From NCBI GenBank assembly GCA_000621765.1, contig JHXJ01000025.1, positions 1 to 48,446 of the forward strand: 48,446 nt of DNA. Direction: 5' to 3'. How positions within the stretch are numbered: the first letter of the stretch is position 1; each line of letters opens with the position of its first letter. Below, one piece after another: positions 17,501-24,894 of this stretch. A program made the translations under genes and the position numbers. The notes beneath the pieces are model-generated. The model was not told the DNA's origin. It ran no database searches and saw nothing but the letters and a program-made list of their open reading frames with translations. This stretch comes from Ruminococcaceae bacterium AB4001. Its GTDB lineage: Bacteria > Bacillota > Clostridia > Saccharofermentanales > Saccharofermentanaceae.

Positions 17501-18355
17501 GATCTTGACGGTAATGCCGCTAAGGGATTTGAGGTCGTGGATCTGACAGCTGCCCGTGTGCTCGAGATATACGGTGAGCACGGGAAACTCAAAAAGAGTC
17601 CTGAAGAAAAGAAGGGTGAAGGAAGCACTGAAAAGGCGCCTGAGTTTGACGAAGACGGGAAACTTGTTTTCGCCGATTACGCATATCAGGACAGTGTTGA
17701 CATCCCGTTCAAGGTCGCGGTTACCGGAGTTGCGGGAGAAGGGGAGCCTTTTGAAACGACGCATGTCGACATGCAGATAAGAGGCATCGATGATTTTGAG
17801 AGTGCCAACGTGTCGATGCTTACTGCGGCTGCAAGGGGAACCGTACTTCACAGGATCATGAGGTTTATCGATCTTGCCGGACTTAGGAACGGCACGGTAA
17901 CTTTTGATGATGAGATAAAGGCTCTGATAGACGGAGGATTCCTCAATATCTGCTCCGCCGAAGATGCCCTGAAAGTCGCTTCGGAGTTTAAGAACGGTAT
18001 ACTTGCTTTCTGCCAGTCTGACATCTGCACAGATATCATCAGCAGTTTCGAAAATGGAACCGCCCGTTCTGAAAAGCCCATCGTATTCTCGGTCTTTGTG
18101 GAAGGCGATTCGGGTGACTCGGTGCTGGTACAGGGTATTATCGACCTGATCTTTAAGACTGAGAACGGATACGTGATCCTGGACTACAAGACTGACAGGC
18201 TGAAAGGCGAGAGTGCTGAAGCGAGAGCGAAAGAAGCTTTGTCGAGACACGCGTTCCAGTTGGAAAGCTATGCGGCTGCATGTGAAGAAGACGGCATCAC
18301 CGTCGCACGCAGACTCTTGTATCTTGTAAGGTACGGAGAATTCGTTGAGGTCTGA
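14570..18355 (+). CDS. addA: ATP-dependent helicase/nuclease subunit A (AddA)
   Basis: 1261-residue UvrD-like superfamily 1A helicase with a C-terminal nuclease. Walker A is SASAGSGKTT (21-30), Walker B VDEYQD, then GDIKQSIYKFR, TTMTVHKSKGLEF (motif V) and LLYVALTRAEE (motif VI). The RecB-type nuclease near the end shows GIIDLIF, VILDYKTD and QLESYA. With AddB it resects double-strand ends for RecA loading. The GGAAAGGAGGG site overlaps the end of addB, so the pair is translationally coupled. It converges on tadA with only 2 bases between the stops and no visible terminator between them. Confidence 0.95.
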   Translation: MDFSPEQKVIIGEPVNNILVSASAGSGKTTVLTARIGDEVKTGKLSVDSMLVVTFTEDAAAHMSDKIEQKLRDLRAEAVESGDTELAALLSSQIDLLPNAYIQTMHGFCSRVIKEKGFILEDGPMAEFTDPSCRIITGSERDVLLRSAAEHAIRDIYKRCQSEDDAFIRFTRRFGDGRDDSSLVSAVTRVYLTLRSLPDYNDVCDRFVKEREERDANGQIMYFEGDNDISKAVVDYLQKIKEVFESGEIDEVCTAHDFRITEDYTNEEYFSEVISRINAVIDSYGTRKGIDFFGSLGPLKELGKIKYKSMFKDPDLKGDDQAILALVSLRRFMTPGTMGDGKYDNKYDLPSDYIDFIELDKTGLLEKQKAGTEAVRCFVELLKTTDRFYAELKNSMHGMDFSDLEHTAYEILKTEEASAFYGEKFKEIFVDEYQDNTRLQDKIIERFESAEGNVFRVGDIKQSIYKFRYADPKIFGNRMDEIIAGKQKGVVRFLKENHRSTCEILAFANYVFEQTMSREGSEIEYDEGQKLSKAKETRHGDLPRIVVANDDFDIPDDGDKTKAENRALFAAVESEVRRYMETCTRLDGKKPELKDICVLTASNNQAQSIAKYLNGCVLSDGRKLEAAGRFSSNVFEDMDIHRLINFLICLGNEYRDEYLAGVMFSNYQFSNFTVEDLARIQVFIHELDGPSLDKEPLMLRLRIFGEKCDSELAGRVKEFIRVFDKIRMRAMVVDIDDIIELIYRETCIKATIEARTGDSSKFDIFKDWLSANFKRRGSDISGIAEDLEQMKIQIKKAEIEVEDANKDKITTMTVHKSKGLEFKFVILVATGWSDEQKDKLSDIVFDRDDGFIINDYDPEAVTRVHSSEQMLYKTKMNLAVNAETLRLLYVALTRAEENLSVVTVSSADSSKSGPLRDAFLQAVGYEEKVFDKRHWLSGNMKIPYCLMSALARSADGETLRKIADCGELRPDNVIPFLDLDGNAAKGFEVVDLTAARVLEIYGEHGKLKKSPEEKKGEGSTEKAPEFDEDGKLVFADYAYQDSVDIPFKVAVTGVAGEGEPFETTHVDMQIRGIDDFESANVSMLTAAARGTVLHRIMRFIDLAGLRNGTVTFDDEIKALIDGGFLNICSAEDALKVASEFKNGILAFCQSDICTDIISSFENGTARSEKPIVFSVFVEGDSGDSVLVQGIIDLIFKTENGYVILDYKTDRLKGESAEARAKEALSRHAFQLESYAAACEEDGITVARRLLYLVRYGEFVEV

Positions 18356-18357
18356 TC

Positions 18358-18885
18358 TTATTCAGGTTTCCGTTTCTTGCCGGCATCGCGCTTTCTGATT
18401 GCGCGGAAGAAATCGAGCATCATCTGAGAGCACTCCTTTTCGAGAATGCCGCCTTCGAAATCGACCTTGTGGTTGTGACCGTGAGATACTTCGAAGATAT
18501 CGTTGCAGGATACTACGGCTCCGCTCTTTGGCTCGTATGCGCCGAAATACACTTTGCGGATCCTTGACTGGATGATGGCTCCGGAACACATGGTGCAGGG
18601 CTCTAAAGTGACGTACATGTCAAAATCTTCGAGCCTCCAGTCACCGAGCTTTCTGCAGGCCCTGTCGATCGCGATGACCTCAGCGTGAGCGAGGGAATTA
18701 CCGCGTGTGAGCCTGAGGTTGTGAGCCCTTGTAAAGATCTTGCCGTCCTTTACAAGAACGCAGCCGATGGGGCATTCACCGAGATCGATCGCTTTCTCGG
18801 CTTCCTTGATGGCTTCGAGCATAAACTTCTCGGTGTCGTTCGAAGGCTTGAAGTCAGGATATAATCTTGATTTGCGGCTTGGCAA
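18358..18885 (-). CDS. tadA: tRNA-specific adenosine deaminase (TadA)
   Basis: 175-residue zinc deaminase converting A34 to inosine in tRNA-Arg(ACG). The zinc ligands and catalytic Glu are HAE (67-69) and PCTMC (96-100). The tRNA-binding pattern GDWRLEDFDMYVTLEPC and a Lys/Arg-rich C-terminus match TadA. I chose a TTG start at 18885 because AGAGGT lies 7 bases upstream; an alternative start is the Met at residue 22, which lacks a ribosome binding site. Compared with typical TadA (150-165 residues) the N-terminus is about 20 longer with the TTG start. Confidence 0.92.
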   Translation of the reverse strand: MPSRKSRLYPDFKPSNDTEKFMLEAIKEAEKAIDLGECPIGCVLVKDGKIFTRAHNLRLTRGNSLAHAEVIAIDRACRKLGDWRLEDFDMYVTLEPCTMCSGAIIQSRIRKVYFGAYEPKSGAVVSCNDIFEVSHGHNHKVDFEGGILEKECSQMMLDFFRAIRKRDAGKKRKPE

Positions 18886-18920
18886 GGGACAGACCTCTTG
18901 ATTCGTTAGTGTCAGGAATG

Positions 18921-18950
18921 ATGATACAGACGCGGCAACGGACGTGTCAA
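18921..18950 (-). promoter_or_regulatory. Promoter of tadA
   Basis: On the minus strand TTGACA (18945-18950), 18-base spacer, TATCAT (18921-18926), about 35 bases before the TTG start. It is divergent from the promoter at 18974-19002. Confidence 0.7.
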
Positions 18951-18973
18951 GTAATAAAAAATGTAAGCGGTAC

Positions 18974-19002
18974 TTGACGGGTTTGCTCTAGCATATTATA
19001 AT
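18974..19002 (+). promoter_or_regulatory. Strong sigma-A promoter before the zinc-ribbon/rpoD genes
   Basis: TTGACG (18974-18979), 17-base spacer, perfect TATAAT (18997-19002). The predicted start near 19009 leaves a leader of about 130 bases before the first gene. Confidence 0.85.
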
Positions 19003-19009
19003 CAACGAT

Positions 19010-19140
19010 TGCTATAAGTATAACTATGCCTACGCGAAGGGAATGCCGTATTTACGGCCTGTTTCAAACCATTATCCCTGTATCCGTAGTCCGGCGCGTT
19101 AGCTTAAAGCGCTTACTTCAAGATAAAGGACGATTATTTG
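19010..19140 (+). promoter_or_regulatory. Structured 5' leader, possible cis-regulatory RNA
   Basis: The leader folds on paper into an outer stem CTACG/CGTAG (19030-19034 with 19085-19089), a middle stem GGGA/TCCC (19039-19042 with 19075-19078) and a tight hairpin GCCGT/ACGGC (19045-19058), followed by GCGC/GCGC around 19093-19112. I could not match it to a riboswitch, SRP RNA or 6S RNA. The AAAGGA ribosome binding site lies after the structure, so control of initiation is possible (inference). Confidence 0.4.
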
Positions 19141-19884
19141 ATGGCAACTAAACAAGGTATGTGCAAGAACTGCGGTTCACTTGTCATGTTCGATGACAGA
19201 GAGGAACTTTGCGAGTGCGTATTCTGTAACTGTGTTTTTCCTTCCGCTGAGGCTGCTGAGATCTTTGCAAATCCGGAAGGCTACGAGTTCAAGAATGAGA
19301 AATTCGAGAAGCAGGAAGGCTCAAAGCATTATTATTCAACCCCGGTAATGCCGGATCTGGTTGAGAAGGCTGTTCAGAGAACCAAGGTTTCCAAGACACA
19401 GTCTGAAGATTCCAAGCTCAAGCCCAACGAGTTTGAGATCTCTCCTAATGACGTTAAGGCTCCGAAGAAGCTTGTAATCGGAATGATCGCAGGTTCAGTA
19501 GCCCTTGTGGCTGTTATTCTTGCAATCGCGATCCCGCTCTTCATCAGCCGCAAGACGCTTACCGAATCCATAACCGCAGATATTAATACGATCTTCGCCG
19601 GTGAGGCTTCACAGGAAGCTGATTCATACAGACAGTACAATATCTACGGTCTTTCATGCCAGTATGTGAAGATCGGTCTTTCTTCAGAGATCACTGATGA
19701 CGAAGCAAAGACGATCTATGCGAATTACACCAAGCTCCGTTCAGACAAGCGTGGAAACGATTCCGGTGTAGTCGAGATGAATATCTACACTCCCGACACG
19801 ATCTTCCACATTGACGGTAATGGTCTTACCAAAGATGTCCAGGAGCCGGTTGAGATCGTAGAGACAACAGCAGAGAGCAACTGA
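19141..19884 (+). CDS. Zinc-ribbon, single-TM membrane protein
   Basis: 247 residues from the ATG at 19141 (AAAGGA, spacing 10). Cys pairs CKNCG (about 8-12) and CECVFCNC (about 25-32) form a compact N-terminal zinc ribbon. A hydrophilic linker leads to one TM helix (about residues 115-137) and an outside domain of about 100 residues with no recognised fold. It is not the same family as the zinc-ribbon protein at 6085, though the architecture (ribbon inside, domain outside) is similar. It sits 56 bases before rpoD with no terminator between, so the two are probably co-transcribed. Function unknown. Confidence 0.65.
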   Translation: MATKQGMCKNCGSLVMFDDREELCECVFCNCVFPSAEAAEIFANPEGYEFKNEKFEKQEGSKHYYSTPVMPDLVEKAVQRTKVSKTQSEDSKLKPNEFEISPNDVKAPKKLVIGMIAGSVALVAVILAIAIPLFISRKTLTESITADINTIFAGEASQEADSYRQYNIYGLSCQYVKIGLSSEITDDEAKTIYANYTKLRSDKRGNDSGVVEMNIYTPDTIFHIDGNGLTKDVQEPVEIVETTAESN

Positions 19885-19940
19885 TCTCTTTGTCAGACAG
19901 ATGGAATTTTTAACAGCAGATTTACGAGGTGATCTATCCA

Positions 19941-20993
19941 ATGACAGAATTTGAAAAAGCCATGGCGCACGCTAAGAAATTCGCCGAGAAAAACGATAAT
20001 CAGATTACAGAATCAGAATTCGAGACTTTGACCGAGAATTTCAAGATCGAACCCGATGAGCTTATCAATCTCAGGGCAGAGCTTGAGAACAGCGGCGTAA
20101 AGATCAACGATCCCGATCTTGATGCTGATGACAGTGATCTCGATACAGACGGCGAAGACGCCAATGTGGTTGATGACTCGGTCAAGATGTATCTGAAGGA
20201 GATCGGTAAGATCGAACTCCTTGATGCCGAGCAGGAAAAGGACATTGCACAGAGAATGGCAAAGGGTGACGAGGAAGCAAAAGAGCTCCTCATCAACTCA
20301 AACCTGAGACTCGTTGTATCAATTGCCAAGAAATACATGAACCGTGGTCTTTCACTTCTTGACCTGATTCAGGAAGGTAACATCGGTCTCATCAAGGCAG
20401 TAGACAAGTTCGACTATACAAAGGGATTTAAGTTCTCGACCTATGCAACATGGTGGATCCGTCAGGCTATCACCAGAGCTATCGCAGACCAGGCAAGGAC
20501 GATCAGAATCCCCGTACACATGGTTGAGACGATCAATAAACTTACAAGAGTACAGCGTCAGCTCGTTCAGGATCTCGGAAGAGAGCCTTCCACAACGGAA
20601 CTTGCTGAAGCCATGGGTATGGATGAGGCTAAGATCAGGGAGATCCAGAAGATCTCACAGGATCCTATCTCCATCGATAAGCCTGTAGGTGAGGAAGAGG
20701 ACAGCCACCTGGTTGACTTCATCTCAAACGATGAGCTCGCAGCACCTGAAGAAGAGGTCGCAAGGATCCTTCTTAAGGAAGACCTTATCCAGGCTCTCAA
20801 CGGTCTTACAGACAGGGAGAGAAGAGTTATCGAGTTGAGATTCGGTCTCAAGGACGGTGTTCCTATGACTTTGGAGCAGGTCGGTAAGAAGCTCGGCGTA
20901 ACACGTGAGCGTATCAGACAGATCGAAGCTAAAGCTATCCGTAAACTCAACAGATCACCTAAGTCCAAGAAACTCGAAGGTTATTCCGACTGA
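19941..20993 (+). CDS. rpoD: RNA polymerase primary sigma factor (sigma-A / RpoD)
   Basis: 350 residues from the ATG at 19941; GAGGT lies 10 bases upstream. Region 1.2 ([14 protein letters not shown]), region 2 with [16 protein letters not shown] and [13 protein letters not shown] (core binding and -10 recognition), region 3, and region 4 ([18 protein letters not shown], the -35 reading helix) are all intact. The N-terminal region 1.1 is short and acidic. Housekeeping sigma in Clostridia is 350-390 residues, so this is a full primary sigma factor. Unusually, no dnaG precedes it; the neighbour is a zinc-ribbon membrane protein. Confidence 0.95.
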   Translation: MTEFEKAMAHAKKFAEKNDNQITESEFETLTENFKIEPDELINLRAELENSGVKINDPDLDADDSDLDTDGEDANVVDDSVKMYLKEIGKIELLDAEQEKDIAQRMAKGDEEAKELLINSNLRLVVSIAKKYMNRGLSLLDLIQEGNIGLIKAVDKFDYTKGFKFSTYATWWIRQAITRAIADQARTIRIPVHMVETINKLTRVQRQLVQDLGREPSTTELAEAMGMDEAKIREIQKISQDPISIDKPVGEEEDSHLVDFISNDELAAPEEEVARILLKEDLIQALNGLTDRERRVIELRFGLKDGVPMTLEQVGKKLGVTRERIRQIEAKAIRKLNRSPKSKKLEGYSD

Positions 20994-21038
20994 TAAGGAA
21001 GGCACTTAATTCAGCCATCCGTTACGGGAACAGATAAA

Positions 21039-22559
21039 GTGTCAGATCGCAGGCTATATTCTTTTTACAGAGGATTATTTACAGGGGACGTTTTGAATTT
21101 TTCAAAGCGTTCCCCTTTTGTCAAGGAGATAATGTTTGAGAGGATATATCCTTCAAAGATTATCCTTCCCATGAAGATGCATTCCGGTGTTCCTGCTGTC
21201 CCGTCAGTTAAGGCCGGAGATTACGTCAGGATCGGACAGTGCGTCGGTATTCCGGAAAAGGGAACATTCTCCGTTCCGGTACACAGCGGAATATCCGGCA
21301 GGGTCTCAGAGATAAAGGATATCCGTCTCCCGAACGGCATTCTGACTCCCGCGGTCACGATAATAAATGACATGAAGCGTACCAGACTTGATTCCTTAAG
21401 ACCAAGATCCGGACTCAAGCTTTCGGCCAGTGAAGCCATCGGCATAATAAGGGATGCCGGTATCTGCGGAATGGGAGGAGAAGGAATCCCCACCGCCGCC
21501 AAGCTTAAGAGAGCAAGAACGGAAGTGGTAAGTGACTTCCTGGTCAACTGTCTGCAGAGCGAACCTTATTCCACCTCTGACCTTGTTGCGATAACCGAGT
21601 ATCCTGATTATGTAGTTTCAGGTTCAAGTGCATGCGCAAGGGCTGTAGGCGCTTCAAGATGCATTTTCCTCATCTCGGAAAACAGAAAGCAGCAGCGCCA
21701 GGCTCTCGAAAATTCGATAAAGCGCATTAAGGATGACTTTAAGGATCTCGAATTTGAGATAAAGCTCTTCCGTGAGCGCTTCCCGCAAGGATATTACAGG
21801 CTTGTCGCAAGGGCATTATACGGGAAGAATCTCGCGCTTGGCGAGACTCTCGAAAAGTCCTGCAAGGCAGTGTTGTTTAACTGCTCTACAATGCTCGCCT
21901 GCTGGGAGGCATTGTCAGATAACATTCCGATGATGAGCAGGATCGTATCGGTATCAGGAGACGCTTCAGGCGGCCATAACATGCTGGTCCCGATAGGAAC
22001 TCCCGTATCAGAACTCCTGACTAACGCTCAGGATATCAAGAACGGAAGCGACAGGATCGTATGGGGCAATTGCCTTACGGGCATTGAGATAACTGATCCT
22101 GAAAATACGCCCGTAGTTAAAACTACTTCAGTCATTTCGGTTGTCAGGAGGGCGGAGGTCCCGAGAACGCCGTGCATTCACTGTGGCCTGTGTTCGGAAT
22201 GCTGCCCCATGAACCTTTCACCTAATACGATATTTGAAATGCTCAACCAGGGATTAAAGCAGAAGGCTGCCGAAGAGGGCGCCAGAGACTGTATTGCATG
22301 CGGATCATGTTCGTATGTATGTCCTGCGGGCATCAACCTCACGACGTCTATCGCAAGTTTTGCAGGTGAGGGAAGGATCATTGAGATCAATTCCCTTTTG
22401 GATAACAGAGGTGCGGGAGACAAGAGTATAGAGAGCTACGGTGCGGCTAGTGTCGGCGAAGCATCTCTTCTTGAAGATTATCCCGACGGAGATGAAAAAG
22501 TCAGCAAGAGAGCAGCAGATTCGATCACGCTGCCGTTTGAGAAGGATAAGGAAGTATGA
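21039..22559 (+). CDS. rnfC: RnfC-like electron-transport subunit
   Basis: 506 residues, GTG start assumed. An N-terminal barrel-sandwich/biotin-like region (PSVKAGDYVRIGQCVG, VPVHSGISGRVSEI) is followed by the flavin/NADH-binding loop GMGGEGIPTAAKL and two [4Fe-4S] motifs, CIHCGLCSECCP (about 379-390) and CIACGSCSYVCP (about 418-429). RnfC is the peripheral NADH:ferredoxin module of Rnf. Usual RnfC reads GMGGAGFPTHVKL in the loop, so this is a divergent member. The usual GGIHP start of RnfC is degenerate here (YRGLFTGDVLNF). It lies 45 bases after rpoD with no terminator seen and overlaps rnfD by ATGA. Confidence 0.88.
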   Translation: MSDRRLYSFYRGLFTGDVLNFSKRSPFVKEIMFERIYPSKIILPMKMHSGVPAVPSVKAGDYVRIGQCVGIPEKGTFSVPVHSGISGRVSEIKDIRLPNGILTPAVTIINDMKRTRLDSLRPRSGLKLSASEAIGIIRDAGICGMGGEGIPTAAKLKRARTEVVSDFLVNCLQSEPYSTSDLVAITEYPDYVVSGSSACARAVGASRCIFLISENRKQQRQALENSIKRIKDDFKDLEFEIKLFRERFPQGYYRLVARALYGKNLALGETLEKSCKAVLFNCSTMLACWEALSDNIPMMSRIVSVSGDASGGHNMLVPIGTPVSELLTNAQDIKNGSDRIVWGNCLTGIEITDPENTPVVKTTSVISVVRRAEVPRTPCIHCGLCSECCPMNLSPNTIFEMLNQGLKQKAAEEGARDCIACGSCSYVCPAGINLTTSIASFAGEGRIIEINSLLDNRGAGDKSIESYGAASVGEASLLEDYPDGDEKVSKRAADSITLPFEKDKEV

Positions 22560-23536
22560 GTAAGGACAAAAGACAGTTAGCGCCTTTTATTCATACGGAG
22601 AAAAACGCGCCGTACATCTATATGACGCTTCTTGCGTCTCTGGTTCCGTGCACGGTATGCGGTATCTTCTATTACGGCATAAGAGCGATCGTCCTGATCC
22701 TTTTCTGCATGCTTGCATTCACATTGTCCGATAACTTCTGCGTGAGGGTGACAAGAAGAAGGAGCGGAGATTACTTCGATCTCAGTTCCCTTGTTGAGGG
22801 CCTGCTCTTAGCGCTCATGCTTCCTCCGAATACGACACTTATATCAGCTCTTGTGGCTGTCTTGTTTGCTTCTGTCATTACCAAACAGGTCTTCGGAGGC
22901 GCCGGAAGCAATATTATCAATCCTGCATGTTCGGGCCGTCTTTTTATCGAACTAGTTTCACCTTCATGGATGCAGGGTTTCTCTTACCGTGAGGACAATT
23001 CCTGGTTTTCTGTTATCAGCCTGGTCGTTCAGGGTGAACCTGCCAAGTACAAGGATTACTCGAATTTCACTTTTTCTGAGCTGATCACGGGTAACTATCC
23101 GGGCCTTATAGGAACGGCATGTCTGGCATGCATAGTCATCGGAGGTCTCTTCCTTACGCTCAAAGGTACCATGAGACTTTATTCACCGGTCTCTTATCTT
23201 ATTACACTGATTTCTTTCTATCCTATTTCCATGCTGATAGAGACAAGGACTTTTACGTTTGACGGATTCATTGTCTACCTGCTGTCTTCGGGGGCGGTCT
23301 TTGTGGCAGTATTCCTGTTAGGAGACCTCACGACGATGCCTTCAAGGTTCACAGCGGGCGTTTTCGCAGGAGTCGTATGCGGAATACTGACGATGGCGAC
23401 CAAGCCTTTCTTAAGCCCCATGGTCTCGCTCCTGGCGCCTGTTCTTGCAGTAAATTTCCTTTCCTTCGTTTTGGACTTCTTCTCCAAGACATTATCAAGA
23501 CGCAAGGTCCGTTCGAGGGAGGTGGATCTGTCATGA
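22556..23536 (+). CDS. rnfD: RnfD-like membrane subunit, covalent-flavin motif not seen
   Basis: 326-residue protein of eight to ten TM helices from the RnfD/NqrB family. Family patterns visible are LVEGLLLALMLPPNT, FGGAGSNIINPACSGRLFI and GNYPGLIGTACLACIVIGG. Canonical RnfD carries an SGAT motif whose Thr binds FMN covalently, in the loop before the GNxxG segment. In this protein that loop (around residues 150-180) has no SGAT or T-G-A-T, so covalent flavin at the usual site seems absent. The start overlaps the rnfC stop (ATGA) and the stop overlaps the next start, indicating tight coupling. Confidence 0.85.
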   Translation: MSKDKRQLAPFIHTEKNAPYIYMTLLASLVPCTVCGIFYYGIRAIVLILFCMLAFTLSDNFCVRVTRRRSGDYFDLSSLVEGLLLALMLPPNTTLISALVAVLFASVITKQVFGGAGSNIINPACSGRLFIELVSPSWMQGFSYREDNSWFSVISLVVQGEPAKYKDYSNFTFSELITGNYPGLIGTACLACIVIGGLFLTLKGTMRLYSPVSYLITLISFYPISMLIETRTFTFDGFIVYLLSSGAVFVAVFLLGDLTTMPSRFTAGVFAGVVCGILTMATKPFLSPMVSLLAPVLAVNFLSFVLDFFSKTLSRRKVRSREVDLS

Positions 23537-24894
23537 TGACGCATTCACAGCTCAGGCAGTTCATTATGGAAGCAGTATTGCTTCTGGTTCTTGGCGCGGC
23601 CATCGTTATCGGCGGAAATCTCATGTCTTCGAAAAATGCGACGAGACGTATCCAGAATGAATACCATTACAGATTTTCAGGCGTCCTTGACTGCGCTTCT
23701 TACGAAAAGGTAAAGAGCAAGGCATTGAATGATTTCCCTGAGATAGACGGCGTATATATCGGTTACGACACAATGGGAATACCAAAGGGCTATGTTGTTG
23801 ATCTGATGGTCCAGATGCCGAATGAGCAGAACATGGCCATCCTCGTATCTCTCGACTATGAAAGTACAAGAGTTACGGGAATCGCCCTGCCTCCGGATAC
23901 TGATGAGGATTCCCGCTATATAAGCGAAGATGCTATGGAGCTGATAAAGGAGAAGGTCATCGGAAGACAGATACCGATCACTTTCGCCACTGAAGACCAT
24001 TCCGAAGATGACGATAAATCCGAGAACTATACGGTCGAAGGACTGAACGACGGTGTCTACTACGCCCAGCGCCTTTTCGATGACAGGAACCGTTACATCG
24101 ATTATGTCGAGATGGAGATCGAAAACGGCGTGATCAAGAAGGTTAAGTGGGATGCTTTCAGTACCGATAAGACCAATCAGGACAGGAGTGAAGCGTCCCT
24201 GAAAGGTGCATATGTTACATCGGGCCTTGACTGGGCTACCCAGTCCTACAATCTCTGCCATGCCCTTCTCGAGTGCCAGGAGCCCGACAGGCTCGCGATG
24301 AAGTCAAACGGTACCACGGATATCGTAGACGGCGTTACGTGCGATATTAGGCCCTTTGTAGAGCTTGCAAAGGAATGTATCGGGAACTCGAAAGCCGGAT
24401 ACGGCAAGGAAGCGTACATGAGGGGTCTTGATGCGATGCTCGTACATCTTTTCGAGAAGGATGCCGAAGAACTCGGATACCTCAATGAAGACGGTCACAT
24501 AGTCTTCTCTTTCGAAAAGAATCCGGAGATTTACACGATCTATAACGACGACGAAGTCGCAGTAGGATACATGCCCGTAAGACAGATCGAAGCTGTCATA
24601 AACGGAACATGGCATGAAGGTGATCAGGATCCTGTTTCAACACCGGCTTCTGACGGCGGAAACAGGGGTAACGGAAGCAATCTTGATTACGATTCGACTG
24701 AAGACGGACTCACTCCGGGAGGAGCACTTGAGAACCAGATCATCACGGACAGTATGGATGATCTTCCTATGTCCGAGATGGCTTCGTTTATCGAGCCTGT
24801 TCCGGATTACTATGATGAGACGAGAACGGTCATTAAGGCTTGTAACACCTGCTACAAGTTCTTAAAGGAATATCTGAACTGGAAGGTCACCTGA
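23533..24894 (+). CDS. Membrane-anchored flavoprotein: RnfG-like N-terminal part plus FMN-binding domain
   Basis: 453 residues. I chose the ATG at 23533 that overlaps the rnfD stop (GGGAGG upstream); an alternative frame start further upstream would lie inside rnfD. One N-terminal TM helix (about 10-30) anchors an exported protein. Residues 35-120 resemble the RnfG/FMN_bind fold. Residues about 160-285 resemble FMN-binding domains of extracellular electron-transfer lipoproteins: DGVYYAQ, YIDYVEMEIENG and, near the end, VDGVTCD, where Thr269 aligns with the FMN-accepting Thr of S-G-A-T. A Ser/Gly/Asp-rich linker follows and a Cys pair (CNTC) lies near the C-terminus. It replaces RnfG in this cluster. 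Confidence 0.7.
   Translation: MMTHSQLRQFIMEAVLLLVLGAAIVIGGNLMSSKNATRRIQNEYHYRFSGVLDCASYEKVKSKALNDFPEIDGVYIGYDTMGIPKGYVVDLMVQMPNEQNMAILVSLDYESTRVTGIALPPDTDEDSRYISEDAMELIKEKVIGRQIPITFATEDHSEDDDKSENYTVEGLNDGVYYAQRLFDDRNRYIDYVEMEIENGVIKKVKWDAFSTDKTNQDRSEASLKGAYVTSGLDWATQSYNLCHALLECQEPDRLAMKSNGTTDIVDGVTCDIRPFVELAKECIGNSKAGYGKEAYMRGLDAMLVHLFEKDAEELGYLNEDGHIVFSFEKNPEIYTIYNDDEVAVGYMPVRQIEAVINGTWHEGDQDPVSTPASDGGNRGNGSNLDYDSTEDGLTPGGALENQIITDSMDDLPMSEMASFIEPVPDYYDETRTVIKACNTCYKFLKEYLNWKVT

Noticed and set aside
17471..18250. Long minus-strand open frame (259 codons) antisense to addA
   Set aside because: Shadow of the addA coding frame; no start signals or protein-like motifs.
19010..19140. SRP RNA (ffs) or 6S RNA next to tadA
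   Set aside because: No conserved SRP apical loop or long 6S hairpin visible; treated as an unassigned leader.
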